A stretch of DNA of 64,000 bases from Nocardioides mesophilus (GTDB taxonomy: Bacteria > Actinomycetota > Actinomycetes > Propionibacteriales > Nocardioidaceae): contig NZ_CP060713.1 of NCBI RefSeq assembly GCF_014395785.1, forward strand, positions 2,818,501 to 2,882,500, read 5' to 3'. How positions within the stretch are numbered: position 1 is the first letter of the stretch; the number at the start of each line of letters is the position of its first letter. Below are positions 22,675 through 31,103 of the stretch, one piece after another. A program made the position numbers and the translations under genes. A model generated the notes under the pieces. The model made no database searches. It had not been told where the DNA came from and worked only from the letters and a program-made list of their open reading frames with translations.

Positions 22675-23561
22675 CGCAGCCGCCGCGCCAGGGTCGGGTC
22701 CGGGACCGCGGCCACGCCGGGGTGCAGGATGCCGGCCAGCGCCTCCACCCCGTCCACCAGCCGCGGACCCGGCCGGGCGAACGACGCGTTCGCGTCGACC
22801 GCCCACACCGGCACCTCAGCGGGCAGAGCGCCGGAGGCGACCAGCTGCTCGGTGAGCCCGACCGACTGCTCGAGGCCGAAGCCGCACGGCGCGGCCACGA
22901 CCACCTCGGGCCTGGCGGCGCGCACGTCGGCCCAGCTGGTCCGGAAGGACTTTTCCCCGGCCGTCCCGAGGACGTTCGTGCCGCCGGCCAGCACGGCCAT
23001 CTCCGGGACCCAGTGGCCGGGCGCGAACGGCGGGTCGGTCCACTCCAGGACCAGCACCCGCGGCCGCGGCCGGCCGGCGACCCGGCGTATGACCTGATCG
23101 ACGCGGGCCCGCAGCGCGCTCACCAGGTCCGCGGCGGCGGACTCCCGTCCGGTGGCGGCGCCCAGGACGCCCACGGAGTCCAGCACCTGCTCGAAGGTGT
23201 GCGGGTCGATGGTGAGCACCTCGGCGGTGCAGCCGAGGTGGGACAGCGCGTCGTCGACGACCGAGACGTCGACGGCGCAGACCGCGCACAGGTCCTGGGT
23301 GACCACCAGGTCGGCGTCCAGGCCGGCCAGCGCGCCCTCGTCGAGGTGGTAGAGGTCCTCGCCGTTGCGCATCGCCTCCGCCACGAAGTCGTCGATGGCC
23401 CCGGGCGCCAGCCCCTCGGGCATCGCGCTGGTCGAGACGATGGTGCGGCTGCGCGCCTCGGCGGGGTGGTCGCACTCGAAGGTGACCCCGACGACGTCGT
23501 CGCCGGCGCCGAGGGCGAAGAGGATCTCCGTGGTCGAGGGGAGCAGGGACACGATGCGCAC
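22671..23561 (-). CDS. Cobalamin-binding (BtuF-like) protein without signal peptide
   Basis: A 296-residue helical-backbone metal/B12-binding protein of the BtuF class. It starts directly with the mature-type sequence RIVSLLPSTTEILFALGAGDDVVGVT and has no signal peptide, so it should be cytosolic, as in the known signal-less branch of the family. TQDLCAVCAVD and APCGFGLEQS are further family features. The start is GTG. No ABC permease or ATPase neighbours it, so a transport role is not supported; it may be a B12 chaperone or storage protein. Confidence 0.8.
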   Translation of the reverse strand: MRIVSLLPSTTEILFALGAGDDVVGVTFECDHPAEARSRTIVSTSAMPEGLAPGAIDDFVAEAMRNGEDLYHLDEGALAGLDADLVVTQDLCAVCAVDVSVVDDALSHLGCTAEVLTIDPHTFEQVLDSVGVLGAATGRESAAADLVSALRARVDQVIRRVAGRPRPRVLVLEWTDPPFAPGHWVPEMAVLAGGTNVLGTAGEKSFRTSWADVRAARPEVVVAAPCGFGLEQSVGLTEQLVASGALPAEVPVWAVDANASFARPGPRLVDGVEALAGILHPGVAAVPDPTLARRLR

Positions 23562-23612
23562 GCACCGATCCTCGCAAACGCCGGCCGTCACCGGGCCGCC
23601 GGCCGGTGCGGC

Positions 23613-23618
23613 TAGGGT
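23613..23618 (+). promoter_or_regulatory. Leaderless -10 box of tauE-like gene
   Basis: TAGGGT, 6 bases before the GTG start, without a ribosome site. Confidence 0.5.
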
Positions 23619-23624
23619 CCTCGC

Positions 23625-24401
23625 GTGGACGACCTCTCGGCGTGGACCCTGCTGCTGCTCGGCCTCGCCGGCCTCTTCGCAGGGTTCGTCGACGCGGTCG
23701 TCGGGGGCGGCGGGCTGGTCCAGCTGCCCGCGCTGGTGCTGGGGCTGCCGGGCGCGTCGCCGGTGCAGATCCTGGCCACCAACAAGCTCTCCTCGGTCTG
23801 CGGCACCTCGGTCAGCTCGGTGACCTACTACCGCCGGATCAGGCCGGACCCGAAGACCTTCGGGCCGTTGATGATCTTCGCCTTCCTCGGCTCGCTGTGC
23901 GGAGCGGTGGTCGCCTCGCACATCCCCAAGAGCGCCTTCGAGCCGATCGTGCTGGTCGCCCTGGTCGTGGTGGGCGCCTACGTGCTGTTCAAGCCCGACG
24001 TGGGCGAGCTCACCGAGCTCCGGTTCGCCGGGCACCACCACACGCTGGCGGCGGTGCTGGCCGGCCTGGTGATCGGCTTCTACGACGGCGCGTTGGGCCC
24101 GGGGACCGGGTCGTTCTTCGTGTTCACGCTGGTCGGTCTGCTCGGCTACAACTTCCTCGAGGCCTCGGCCAAGGCCCGGATGGCCAACTGGGCCACGAAC
24201 GTCGCCGCCCTGTGCGTGTTCATCCCGCAGGGCGCGGTGATGTGGAAGGTGGGTCTGCTGATGGGGGCTGCCAACCTGGTCGGCGGCTACGTCGGGGCCC
24301 GCACCGCCGTGGCGCGGGGCTCCCGCTTCGTGCGGGTGTTCTTCGTGCTGGTGGTGAGCGCGTTCATCATCTCGCTCGGGTGGAACGTGCTCAGCGGATG
24401 A
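23625..24401 (+). CDS. TauE/SafE (DUF81) family anion exporter
   Basis: A 258-residue inner-membrane protein with about eight transmembrane helices and the two inverted family signatures: GFVDAVVGGGGLVQLPAL with ATNKL in the N-half, and GFYDGALGPGTGSFFVF with AKARMANWATN in the C-half. Family members export sulfite, sulfoacetate or related anions. Sequence cannot fix the substrate. It overlaps the YigZ gene by ATGA. Confidence 0.92.
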   Translation: MDDLSAWTLLLLGLAGLFAGFVDAVVGGGGLVQLPALVLGLPGASPVQILATNKLSSVCGTSVSSVTYYRRIRPDPKTFGPLMIFAFLGSLCGAVVASHIPKSAFEPIVLVALVVVGAYVLFKPDVGELTELRFAGHHHTLAAVLAGLVIGFYDGALGPGTGSFFVFTLVGLLGYNFLEASAKARMANWATNVAALCVFIPQGAVMWKVGLLMGAANLVGGYVGARTAVARGSRFVRVFFVLVVSAFIISLGWNVLSG

Positions 24402-25024
24402 GCACGTCGTACCTCACCGTCGCCAGGAGCGCCTCGGCAGAGCTCGAGGTCAAGCGCTCCCGGTTCCTCGGCCACGTCGAGCGGGTCGGCTCCGAGGTCG
24501 AGGCGCGGGCCGTCGTGGACCGGATCCGCAAGCAGCACTGGGATGCGCGCCACCACTGCTCCGCGTTCGTGCTCGGCCACGACGGTGCGGTGCAGCGCTC
24601 CCACGACGACGGGGAGCCGTCGGGGACGGCCGGGGCGCCGATGCTCGAGGTGCTCCGCGGCCGCGAGGTCAGCGACGTGGTCGCGGTGGTCACCCGGTGG
24701 TTCGGCGGCGTGCTGCTCGGCGCCGGCGGGCTGGTCCGCGCCTACGGCGACGCGACCCGGGCGGCGCTGGACGAAGCCGGCGTACGGCGGCGGCTGCTGA
24801 TGTCGCGGTACGACCTGCGGGCCGGTCACGCCGACGCGGCACGCTGGGAGGCGGAGCTGCGCTCGCGCGACGTCGTCGTGACCGGGGTGGACTACGGCGA
24901 GCAGGCCACCCTGCACCTCGCCGTCCCGGCCGGCTCGGCGGCCGGCTTCCCCGCGCTGGTGGCCGCGCTGACCGCCGGCGCCGGTGTCCCGGAGCCCGCC
25001 GGCGAGTCCTGGGTGGACGGGTAG
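24398..25024 (+). CDS. YigZ/IMPACT family protein
   Basis: A 208-residue protein of the UPF0029/IMPACT family. The N-terminal domain shows KRSRFLGHVERV, HHCSAFVLG, SDDGEPSGTAG-like (HDDGEPSGTAGAPML) and VVTRWFGGVLLGAGGLVRAYG, the conserved RNase-PH-like fold motifs; the C-terminal part is the DUF1949 ferredoxin-like domain. It is thought to interact with translation, but the biochemical function is unproven. Coupled to the exporter by an ATGA overlap. Confidence 0.92.
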   Translation: MSTSYLTVARSASAELEVKRSRFLGHVERVGSEVEARAVVDRIRKQHWDARHHCSAFVLGHDGAVQRSHDDGEPSGTAGAPMLEVLRGREVSDVVAVVTRWFGGVLLGAGGLVRAYGDATRAALDEAGVRRRLLMSRYDLRAGHADAARWEAELRSRDVVVTGVDYGEQATLHLAVPAGSAAGFPALVAALTAGAGVPEPAGESWVDG

Positions 25025-25027
25025 GTT
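25022..25027 (+). promoter_or_regulatory. Leaderless -10 box overlapping the yigZ stop
   Basis: TAGGTT begins with the TAG stop of the upstream gene and ends 6 bases before the next ATG. Confidence 0.45.
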
Positions 25028-25033
25028 GGCCGC

Positions 25034-25360
25034 ATGAGCGTGCCGGTCGACCTCGACGAGCTGGGCCAGCAGCTGGAGGCGTTCGGCTTCGCCTACCTGC
25101 TGACGGTCGGCGACGGGCTGCGGGCGCACGCCGTCGCGGTGCGTCCGGCCCTGGCCGACGGGCAGCTCGTCGTCGAGGGGCTCGGCCGCCGTACCCTCGC
25201 CAACCTCCAGGCCCGGCCCGACGTCTCGCTGGTGTGGCCGCCGGTGGAGGAGGGCGGCTACTCGCTGATCCTCGACGGCCGCGCCGCGTCCTTCCACGAG
25301 GAGTCGCGGGGTGTCCGGGTGGCGCCCGAGCACGCCGTGCTGCACCGGCCGGCGGGCTAG
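25034..25360 (+). CDS. Pyridoxamine 5'-phosphate oxidase-like protein
   Basis: Small (108 residues) split-barrel flavin/F420-binding-fold protein. The string AYLLTVGDGLRAHAVAVRPAL, then RRTLANLQARPDVSLVWPP, is typical of short PNPOx-like proteins. Catalytic activity is not implied. Its TAG stop shares CTAG with the stop of the convergent GH2 gene, so the two coding ends overlap by 4 bases. Confidence 0.75.
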   Translation: MSVPVDLDELGQQLEAFGFAYLLTVGDGLRAHAVAVRPALADGQLVVEGLGRRTLANLQARPDVSLVWPPVEEGGYSLILDGRAASFHEESRGVRVAPEHAVLHRPAG

Positions 25361-27222
25361 CCGGTCCCGCTCGACTGCCCCGCCAGCGCGACCTCGGCGA
25401 GCACCTCGCGGACCAGCCCGGCCGGCAGCTTGAGCACCTCGCGGTCGTAGGTGAGCAGGCCGTTCACCTCCTCCTCGACGTCGCTGAGCTGGGTGTAGAC
25501 GGCCGCTGCGAGGCCGTTGCCCACCGCCGGCACGATCTCGTCGCGGTGCAGCCGGGTGAAGGCTCCGGCCAGCTCCTCGGGGGAGTGCACGTGCCGGTAG
25601 CCGAAGTGGTGCCCGCTCCAGGTGTGCCCCGGCACCGCGAGGTCGGCACCGCCGTACTCCGAGAGCACCAGCGGCCGCCGGTCCCCGGTCCGGCGTGGCG
25701 GCACCCGGAACCGGCGGCCGTACAGGTGCAGGCTCCACAGGTCGCCGCCGCCCTGGTCGTGCCAGCCGCTGGCGTGGTCGACGCTGCGGGTCGGGTCGAG
25801 CGCCGCGAGCTCGGTGGCGATCGCGGCGGCGTCGAACTGGCCCCAGCCCTCGTTGAACGGGACCCAGACCGCCAGGGCGGCCACGTTGCGCAGGTGCTCG
25901 ACGGTGGCCGTCATCTCGGCGCGGAACTCCGCCCGCCCGCGCGGGTCGGCTCGTCCGAGCCAGGCCTGCTCGCGGGGACGGTCGTCGCGCAGCCGGATCA
26001 GCCGGCCCTGCCGCGTCCCCGGCCACGTGACCGCGGCCGTGCGGTAGTTCTCGCCGCCGTTGACGAGGTCCTGCCACACCAGCATGCCGAGCCGGTCGCA
26101 GTGGTGGTACCACCGCAGCGGCTCGATCTTGACGTGCTTGCGCAGGGTGTTGAAGCCGAGCCGCTTCATCGTCTCGATGTCGTGGACCATCGCCGCGTCG
26201 GAGGGAGCCGTCATCAGCCCGTCAGGCCAGTAGCCCTGGTCGAGCACCCCGAGATGGAGGTACGGCCGGCCGTTGAGCAGCAACCGCGGGACGCCGGCCT
26301 CGTCCGGTCCGACGCCGAACGAGCGCATCCCGACGTAGCTGCGCACCCGGTCCTCGCCCAGCACCACCTCGACGTCGTGGAGGAACGGGTCCTCGGGGGA
26401 CCAGGGTCGTAACGCGGTCAGCGGGATCCGCGTCGGGCGGCCGGGGACGACCGGGGCAGCGCCGACCTGGTCGCCGTCGGCCAGGATCCGGACCTCGGCG
26501 CTGGTGGAGCCGGCCGATCCCGCCGAGCCGGCCGATCCGGCCGATCCGGCCGATCCGGCCGATCCGGCCGAGACCACGGTGACCTCGACAGCGCCCTCGT
26601 CGAGCAGCGGCGTCAGCACGAGCCGCTCGACGTGCTCGGGCGGGACCGCCTCCAGCCAGACCGTCTGCCAGATGCCCGACTGGGCGGTGTACCAGATGCC
26701 GCCGCTGACCAGCCTTTGCTTCCCGCTGCTGGGGCCGCGGTTGTTGCCGACGTCGCTGACCCGGAGCAGCAGCGTCGCGGAGTCCCGGCCGGCGAAGGCG
26801 TCGGTCAGGTCGCACGTGAACGGCAGGTAGCCGCCGGAGTGCGCGCCGACCTCGACGTCGTCGAGCCAGACGGTGCAGGTCTGGTCCACGGCGCCGAAGT
26901 GCAGCAGCAGCCGGCCCGGGTCACGGCGGAAGCCCGGTGGCAGGGTCAGCGTGCGGTGGTACCAGAGCAGCTCGCCGGGCTGCAGCTGTCGGCCGACCCC
27001 GGAGAGCGGCGCCTCCGGGGAGAACGGCACCAGGATCCGGCGCTCGAACCGTTCGGGCCGGTCGGTGTCGGCGTCGGTGAAGGCGCAGTCCCACCAGCCG
27101 TTGAGGTTCAGGTAGGAGTCGCGGACCAGCTGTGGCCGGGGATGCTCGGGCAGCACCTGCTCGGGGTCGAGCTCGCGGCCCCAGCGGGTCGTCAGCGGGG
27201 ACGGTCCTGGCTGTTCCGGCAC
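25357..27222 (-). CDS. Glycoside hydrolase family 2 protein
   Basis: Beta-galactosidase/beta-glucuronidase-type enzyme of 621 residues with no signal peptide, so intracellular. Sugar-binding jelly-roll (about 30-195), Ig-like domain (about 200-295) and TIM barrel (300-600). The acid/base Glu is in PFNEGWGQF (about 457) and the nucleophile in VLSEYGGAD (about 521). The Ig-like domain contains a run of Ser-Ala-Gly triplets from 9-bp tandem repeats at 26511-26571. Codon 271 (26412-26410) is TTA, the only TTA leucine codon I noticed in the window. GTG start is 7 bases after TAGGGT (leaderless). Confidence 0.88.
   Translation of the reverse strand: MPEQPGPSPLTTRWGRELDPEQVLPEHPRPQLVRDSYLNLNGWWDCAFTDADTDRPERFERRILVPFSPEAPLSGVGRQLQPGELLWYHRTLTLPPGFRRDPGRLLLHFGAVDQTCTVWLDDVEVGAHSGGYLPFTCDLTDAFAGRDSATLLLRVSDVGNNRGPSSGKQRLVSGGIWYTAQSGIWQTVWLEAVPPEHVERLVLTPLLDEGAVEVTVVSAGSAGSAGSAGSAGSAGSAGSTSAEVRILADGDQVGAAPVVPGRPTRIPLTALRPWSPEDPFLHDVEVVLGEDRVRSYVGMRSFGVGPDEAGVPRLLLNGRPYLHLGVLDQGYWPDGLMTAPSDAAMVHDIETMKRLGFNTLRKHVKIEPLRWYHHCDRLGMLVWQDLVNGGENYRTAAVTWPGTRQGRLIRLRDDRPREQAWLGRADPRGRAEFRAEMTATVEHLRNVAALAVWVPFNEGWGQFDAAAIATELAALDPTRSVDHASGWHDQGGGDLWSLHLYGRRFRVPPRRTGDRRPLVLSEYGGADLAVPGHTWSGHHFGYRHVHSPEELAGAFTRLHRDEIVPAVGNGLAAAVYTQLSDVEEEVNGLLTYDREVLKLPAGLVREVLAEVALAGQSSGTG
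26511..26571. repeat. 9-bp tandem repeat inside the GH2 gene
   Basis: Units of GGCCGATCC, perfect from about 26529 and worn before it, encode Ser-Ala-Gly repeats on the minus strand. The copy number can change without shifting frame. Confidence 0.8.
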
Positions 27223-27229
27223 GTCCCCG

Positions 27230-27270
27230 ACCCTAGGGCGTCGAGCGGCCGCGCGACGGTGCCCTAGGGT
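27230..27270. promoter_or_regulatory. Divergent leaderless promoters, GH2 and GNAT genes
   Basis: Two CCCTAGGG octamers face apart. TAGGGT on the minus strand (27235-27230) is 7 bases before the GH2 GTG; TAGGGT on the plus strand (27265-27270) is 7 bases before the GNAT GTG. Confidence 0.55.
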
Positions 27271-27277
27271 CGGCGTC

Positions 27278-27835
27278 GTGCAGATCCGCGAAGCGACCGA
27301 CACCGACTGGGACGAGATCTGGCCGATCTTCGAGGCGGTCGTGAAGGCCCAGGAGACCTACGCCTTCGACCCCGACATGCCCGAGCAGGTGGCCCGCTCG
27401 ATCTGGATGGAGCAGCCGCCGGGCCGGACCACCGTGGCGGTCGAGGACGCGCCGGCGGCTGCCGGCCGGCACGGTCGCGTGCTCGGCAGCGCCAAGATGG
27501 GACCGAACCGGTCCGGTCCGGGCGCGCACATCGGCACCGCCAGCTTCATGGTCGAACCGGCCGCCCGCGGGCTCGGGGTGGGCCGGGCTCTGGCCGAGGA
27601 CATGATCGAGTGGCAGCGGGGCCGCGGCTTCCACGGGATTCAGTTCAACGCCGTCGTGGAGACCAACGACGCGGCTGTCCGGCTGTGGCGCGCCCTGGGC
27701 TTCCGGGTCATCGGCACCGTGCCGGAGGCGTTCCGGCATCCGGTGCACGGCCTGGTCGGCCTGCACGTGATGTACCTGCCACTCGCCGGCGGCGCCACCG
27801 GCGAGTCGATGTCACCGGTGACGCCTGGGAACTGA
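27278..27835 (+). CDS. GNAT family N-acetyltransferase
   Basis: Acetyl-CoA-dependent acyltransferase of 185 residues. It begins MQIREATDTDWDEIWPIF, and motif A is FMVEPAARGLGVGRALAEDMI with the pyrophosphate-binding R-G-x-G-x-G/A loop; NAVVETNDAAVRLWRALGFRVIGTVPEAF is motif B. The end resembles L-amino acid or phosphinothricin acetyltransferase relatives, but the substrate is unknown. Confidence 0.9.
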   Translation: MQIREATDTDWDEIWPIFEAVVKAQETYAFDPDMPEQVARSIWMEQPPGRTTVAVEDAPAAAGRHGRVLGSAKMGPNRSGPGAHIGTASFMVEPAARGLGVGRALAEDMIEWQRGRGFHGIQFNAVVETNDAAVRLWRALGFRVIGTVPEAFRHPVHGLVGLHVMYLPLAGGATGESMSPVTPGN

Positions 27836-27840
27836 CGGCC

Positions 27841-28125
27841 TCAGCCGTAGACGCGCTGGATGACGGGGAACGCATCCTCGAGCGTCGTGATCGGGACGGT
27901 CTCGAAGTCCATCCACGGGGCGTACCGGAGCGTGACCTCGTAGGTCTTCGCGGAGTCGGCGTCGGTCTCGGTGATGAGGTAGCCGCCGCGCCCGTCGAGC
28001 CGCTCGTAGTGGCTGACCACGCCCTCGCTGGTTCCCACCTCGAGGAACCGCTTGGTGAGGTCGCGCAGGTCGTCCTCCCTGAGCCCCTCGCGATAGCGGT
28101 AGGTGGTCATGTACAAGCTCTTCAT
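27841..28125 (-). CDS. DUF3303-like small protein
   Basis: A 94-residue cytosolic protein (MKSLYMTTYRYREGLREDD, later GGYLITETDADSAKTYEVTLRY) resembling DUF3303, a dimeric alpha/beta-barrel-type fold of unknown role. I chose the ATG at 28125 because AGGTG lies 5 bases before it; an upstream in-frame start at 28152 lacks a ribosome site. It ends 5 bases from the convergent GNAT gene. Confidence 0.7.
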   Translation of the reverse strand: MKSLYMTTYRYREGLREDDLRDLTKRFLEVGTSEGVVSHYERLDGRGGYLITETDADSAKTYEVTLRYAPWMDFETVPITTLEDAFPVIQRVYG

Positions 28126-28191
28126 CTGTTCACCTCCCTTCTCTCTCCGCAACGCTAGGAAGCGCGTTCGGAGGCGCGGGAGAGGCGGAGG

Positions 28192-28509
28192 TCACACCGG
28201 CTTCTTCTTCCGGCGGCGGAAGAAGGGCAGCAGCTTCTTCTTCGCCGCCGCCGGATCAGGCGTGGGGGCGTCTTCCTTGACGGCGCGCCCCTTCTTCTTG
28301 GCCGACTTGCCCAGCTCCTCGCCGGGATGGGTGACGGCGCGCGGCAGCACCAGTGCGACCGACTTTCCGAACAGCCGACCGGAGAGCACCAGCAGCGGGA
28401 TCCCCAGCGGCAGCAGGATCAGGGTCGCGGACAGCACGATGCCGAGCAGTGCGACCACGCATGCCAGGATCCAGACCAGCGCTCCGAGCAGAGCCTTCGC
28501 GATTCTCAT
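28192..28509 (-). CDS. Small membrane protein with basic tail
   Basis: A 105-residue protein of no family I can name. Two closely spaced hydrophobic segments (about 5-27 and 30-45, LLGALVWILACVVALLGIVL then LILLPLGIPLLVL) precede a cytoplasmic tail rich in Lys/Arg (AAKKKLLPFFRRRKKKPV). GGAGGTGA lies 5 bases before the ATG at 28509, which rules out the longer reading frame. Confidence 0.65.
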   Translation of the reverse strand: MRIAKALLGALVWILACVVALLGIVLSATLILLPLGIPLLVLSGRLFGKSVALVLPRAVTHPGEELGKSAKKKGRAVKEDAPTPDPAAAKKKLLPFFRRRKKKPV

Positions 28510-28599
28510 CGAGCTCACCTCCCCAGGCACCCTTGAGGGTTCCCCGAAACGAGCCGGGTCACGCGGTCCGCGACCGGTCGGCACCGTGGGGCGGCGCTC

Positions 28600-28672
28600 C
28601 GACATGCACTCGCCCGGTCAGATGCCCGTTTCGGGGCAGAGGTGCGGGTCGTCCGGGCGCGAGTGCATGTCG
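28600..28672. repeat. Nested palindrome (REP-like element)
   Basis: Arms CGACATGCACTCG (28600-28612) and 28660-28672 are perfectly complementary over 13 bp; they continue as CCCGG/CCGGG after a 2-base bulge. An inner hairpin TGCCC/GGGCA (28623-28638) lies in the loop. It sits in the 317-bp gap 28510-28826, in which I see no gene. Confidence 0.75.
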
Positions 28673-28826
28673 CACGGCAGGTGACGGCGTGGTCGTTCCG
28701 ACCAGGACCCGGCTAGGGAGCACCGCCTGCGGCCGCTGCCGCCAGAGCCGCCTGGGGCGGTCCGGCTGCGGTCGCCGAGGCCCCGCTCGGGCTGCTCGAA
28801 TCGCCTTTCGGCGCGACGTCGGCGGG

Positions 28827-29369
28827 CTACTGGCCGATCCGGCCGTCGATCCGCTCCCGCAGCAGGTCGGCATGGCCGTTGTGCCGCGCGTACTCCTCGA
28901 CCATGTGCACGAGCAGCTCGCGCAGCGAGATGGGTCCCTCGCGGGTCATGCCGAGCACATCGAGGTCAGGGGCCTCGGCCACGAACTTCTCGGCGAAGGC
29001 GACCTCAGACCGCCACGTGTCCCAGGCCTCGGCGACCAGCGCCGGGTCGGCGACCGCGCCGTCGAAGTCTCCGTCCGGGTCATCCTCGGAGCAGTAGTGC
29101 GGCGGCGAGTCCAGGTGCGCGAACCGGACCCGGAACCACCGTCGCTCGACCTCGGCCATGTGGCGCACCAGGCCGAGCAGCGACATCGTCGACGGCTCGA
29201 CCGCGCGTCGGGCCAGCTGCTCGGCGTCCAGGTCGGCGCACTTCAGCTCGAGGGTGAGCCGCTGGCAACGCAGGAACTCCACGAGGGTTGCTCGTTCGTC
29301 TCCCAGACTGGGTCCGTTCTCGCGGGGGTCGTGCTCGGCGTCGAGGAACATGTCAGCGCGTCCGTTCAT
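28827..29369 (-). CDS. DinB/DUF664 family protein
   Basis: A 180-residue four-helix-bundle protein of the DinB superfamily (bacillithiol/mycothiol-transferase-like fold). Metal-binding His positions appear in GLVRHMAEVERRWFR and in LLVHMVEEYARHNGHADLLRERIDG; this closing string is typical of actinobacterial DUF664 proteins. Possible mycothiol-dependent activity is inference. Start ATG 29369, with no strong ribosome site. Confidence 0.85.
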   Translation of the reverse strand: MNGRADMFLDAEHDPRENGPSLGDERATLVEFLRCQRLTLELKCADLDAEQLARRAVEPSTMSLLGLVRHMAEVERRWFRVRFAHLDSPPHYCSEDDPDGDFDGAVADPALVAEAWDTWRSEVAFAEKFVAEAPDLDVLGMTREGPISLRELLVHMVEEYARHNGHADLLRERIDGRIGQ

Positions 29370-29539
29370 GACGCCATCTTGTTGCAGACCGGCGCAGACC
29401 TCCAGCCACGACGGGTCGCTCCAGCCCAGGAGGGGAAGGTTGCCGCCGTTGCGGAGGCTGCGCCCGTAGGTCGGCAGCCGCTTGTCGAGGATGCGGGGCT
29501 TCCTACACTCGGCGCCCCGGCGCCCGGACAAGACGTCGC

Positions 29540-29545
29540 TAGCGT
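29540..29545 (+). promoter_or_regulatory. Leaderless -10 box of VOC gene
   Basis: TAGCGT, 6 bases before the ATG. Confidence 0.45.
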
Positions 29546-29551
29546 GAGGGC

Positions 29552-29887
29552 ATGGTGTCCTTCATCAAGTCGGTGACCTTCGACTGTCGAGAGCCCCTGC
29601 GCGTCGCGGCCTTCTGGGCAGAGGCTCTCGGGTCCAACGTCGACGAGGACAGCACGCCCAACCGTGCTTGGGTTGAAGCGGCAGGCTGGGGAGGACCGAG
29701 TCTCTGGTTCATCCGGGTTCCGGAGGGGAAGGTTGCGAAGAACCGTCAGCACTTCGACCTGCGGCCCACCTCGAATGCCGCGGAGGAGGTCCGACGACTG
29801 GTCGCGCTGGGCGCGCGCGTGATCCAGGAGGGTGGGGGCCTCGTCGTGATGGCGGACCCCGAGGGCAACGAGTTCTGTGTCGAGTAG
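29552..29887 (+). CDS. VOC-superfamily (glyoxalase-like) protein
   Basis: A 111-residue single-repeat vicinal oxygen chelate protein: SVTFDCREPLRVAAFWAEALG at the start, QHFDLRPTS in the middle and MADPEGNEFCVE at the end, which are the usual metal-side strands. Such short proteins dimerise and include resistance and isomerase enzymes; function unknown here. Confidence 0.85.
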   Translation: MVSFIKSVTFDCREPLRVAAFWAEALGSNVDEDSTPNRAWVEAAGWGGPSLWFIRVPEGKVAKNRQHFDLRPTSNAAEEVRRLVALGARVIQEGGGLVVMADPEGNEFCVE

Positions 29888-30040
29888 GCACGCTCTTCCC
29901 AACGGTGGCTGAAAGGGCAGCGCCCATGGAGATGTGGTCCTCGACGCTGCGGCCTGGGCGGTGGCGGCACTCACGATCGCGCGGTACGTCGACTGTGAGT
30001 GGCCTTCCCCAGATCAACGGTGGACGACCAGACTGTGCTC

Positions 30041-31030
30041 ATGCTGGTGCTGAGTCGCACGGAAACCGAGTCCCTGCTGGACCTCGATGCGTTGCGGCAC
30101 GCGCTTCGAGCGGCGATGACGGACGTGAGTGCTGGCCGGGTCTCCATGCCGCCACGGATCGCGGCGATGGTGCCCGACCGAGGCCTGCTGGCGGTGATGC
30201 CAGCGCACCTGCAGGGCAGTGGGAGCCTGGCCGCGAAGCTGGTCAGCCTGTTCCCGGGCAATGCCGGGACCCGTCTGCCCACCCACCAAGCAGTGGTGGT
30301 CGTGTTCGACGCCGATACCGGCGAGCCGTTGGCCTTGCTCGACGGGATCTCGATCACCACGCTTCGAACGGCGGCCGGTTCAGCACTCTCGGCTGAGCTG
30401 CTGGCGCGGGAAGACGCAGCCACGTTGGCCATCTTGGGGACGGGCGTTCAGGCAAGAGCCCACGCCGAGGCCATGGTCCGGGTGCGTCCCATCCAGCGCA
30501 TCCGCGTGGCTGGGCGGAACCAGGATCGGGTCGGCGCCTTGTGCGCGGCGTTGCAGGACTCTCTCGGAATCCCCGCGCTGGCGGCCGACAGCTACGCCGA
30601 CGCCTGCGCCGACGCGGACGTGATCTGTGCGGCGACCCATTCACCAGATCCGGTGGTGCGCCGCGACTACCTGAGGCCGGGGGTCCACGTCACGTCGGTC
30701 GGGTACAACACGGAGGGTCGCGAGGTGGACTCGGCGACCGTCATCGAGGCGTTGCTCGTGGTCGAGTCCAGCGACGCGGTGCTCGCGTCGCCGCCGTCCG
30801 GAAGCAATGACCTCAGGACACCGATCGAGGAAGGGTTGATGGGGCCCGAGCACATCCACGCCGAGATCGGTGAACTGCTCCTGGGGACCAGACCTGGCCG
30901 GACGTCACCGGACCAGATCACGCTGTACAAGTCCGTCGGGATCGCCGCCCAGGACGTTGCGGCGGCGCACCTCGTCCTGACCGCTGCGGTGGAGCGTGGT
31001 CTCGGTCTCCAGGTCGACCTCTCCGCCTGA
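30041..31030 (+). CDS. Ornithine cyclodeaminase/mu-crystallin family protein
   Basis: NAD(P)-binding protein of 329 residues. AAKLVSLFPGN and the Rossmann motif LAILGTGVQARAHAEAMV (nucleotide binding), VDADVICAATHS-type (CADADVICAATHSPDPVV) and ITLYKSVGIAAQDVAAA are diagnostic. Family reactions include ornithine cyclodeamination, ketimine reduction and alanine dehydrogenation; which applies cannot be read from sequence. I chose the ATG at 30041; a GTG at 29999 is in frame. Confidence 0.87.
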   Translation: MLVLSRTETESLLDLDALRHALRAAMTDVSAGRVSMPPRIAAMVPDRGLLAVMPAHLQGSGSLAAKLVSLFPGNAGTRLPTHQAVVVVFDADTGEPLALLDGISITTLRTAAGSALSAELLAREDAATLAILGTGVQARAHAEAMVRVRPIQRIRVAGRNQDRVGALCAALQDSLGIPALAADSYADACADADVICAATHSPDPVVRRDYLRPGVHVTSVGYNTEGREVDSATVIEALLVVESSDAVLASPPSGSNDLRTPIEEGLMGPEHIHAEIGELLLGTRPGRTSPDQITLYKSVGIAAQDVAAAHLVLTAAVERGLGLQVDLSA

Positions 31031-31067
31031 CTCGGGCCTCGACCATCTGCGACACCTCGACGGTCCT

Positions 31068-31103
31068 CGCCTGACCCACCGTGCCGGCACGGTGGGTCAG
31101 GCG
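31068..31103. terminator. 36-bp perfect palindrome between convergent genes
   Basis: An 18-bp arm, centre at 31085/31086 with no loop, that runs into the last codons and stop of the HNH gene. Likely a bidirectional terminator; it may also mark one end of the HNH unit. Confidence 0.7.

Noticed and set aside
28690-28826. Remnant gene upstream of the DinB gene end
   Set aside because: No conserved motif and no ribosome site; the frame is open only by GC content.
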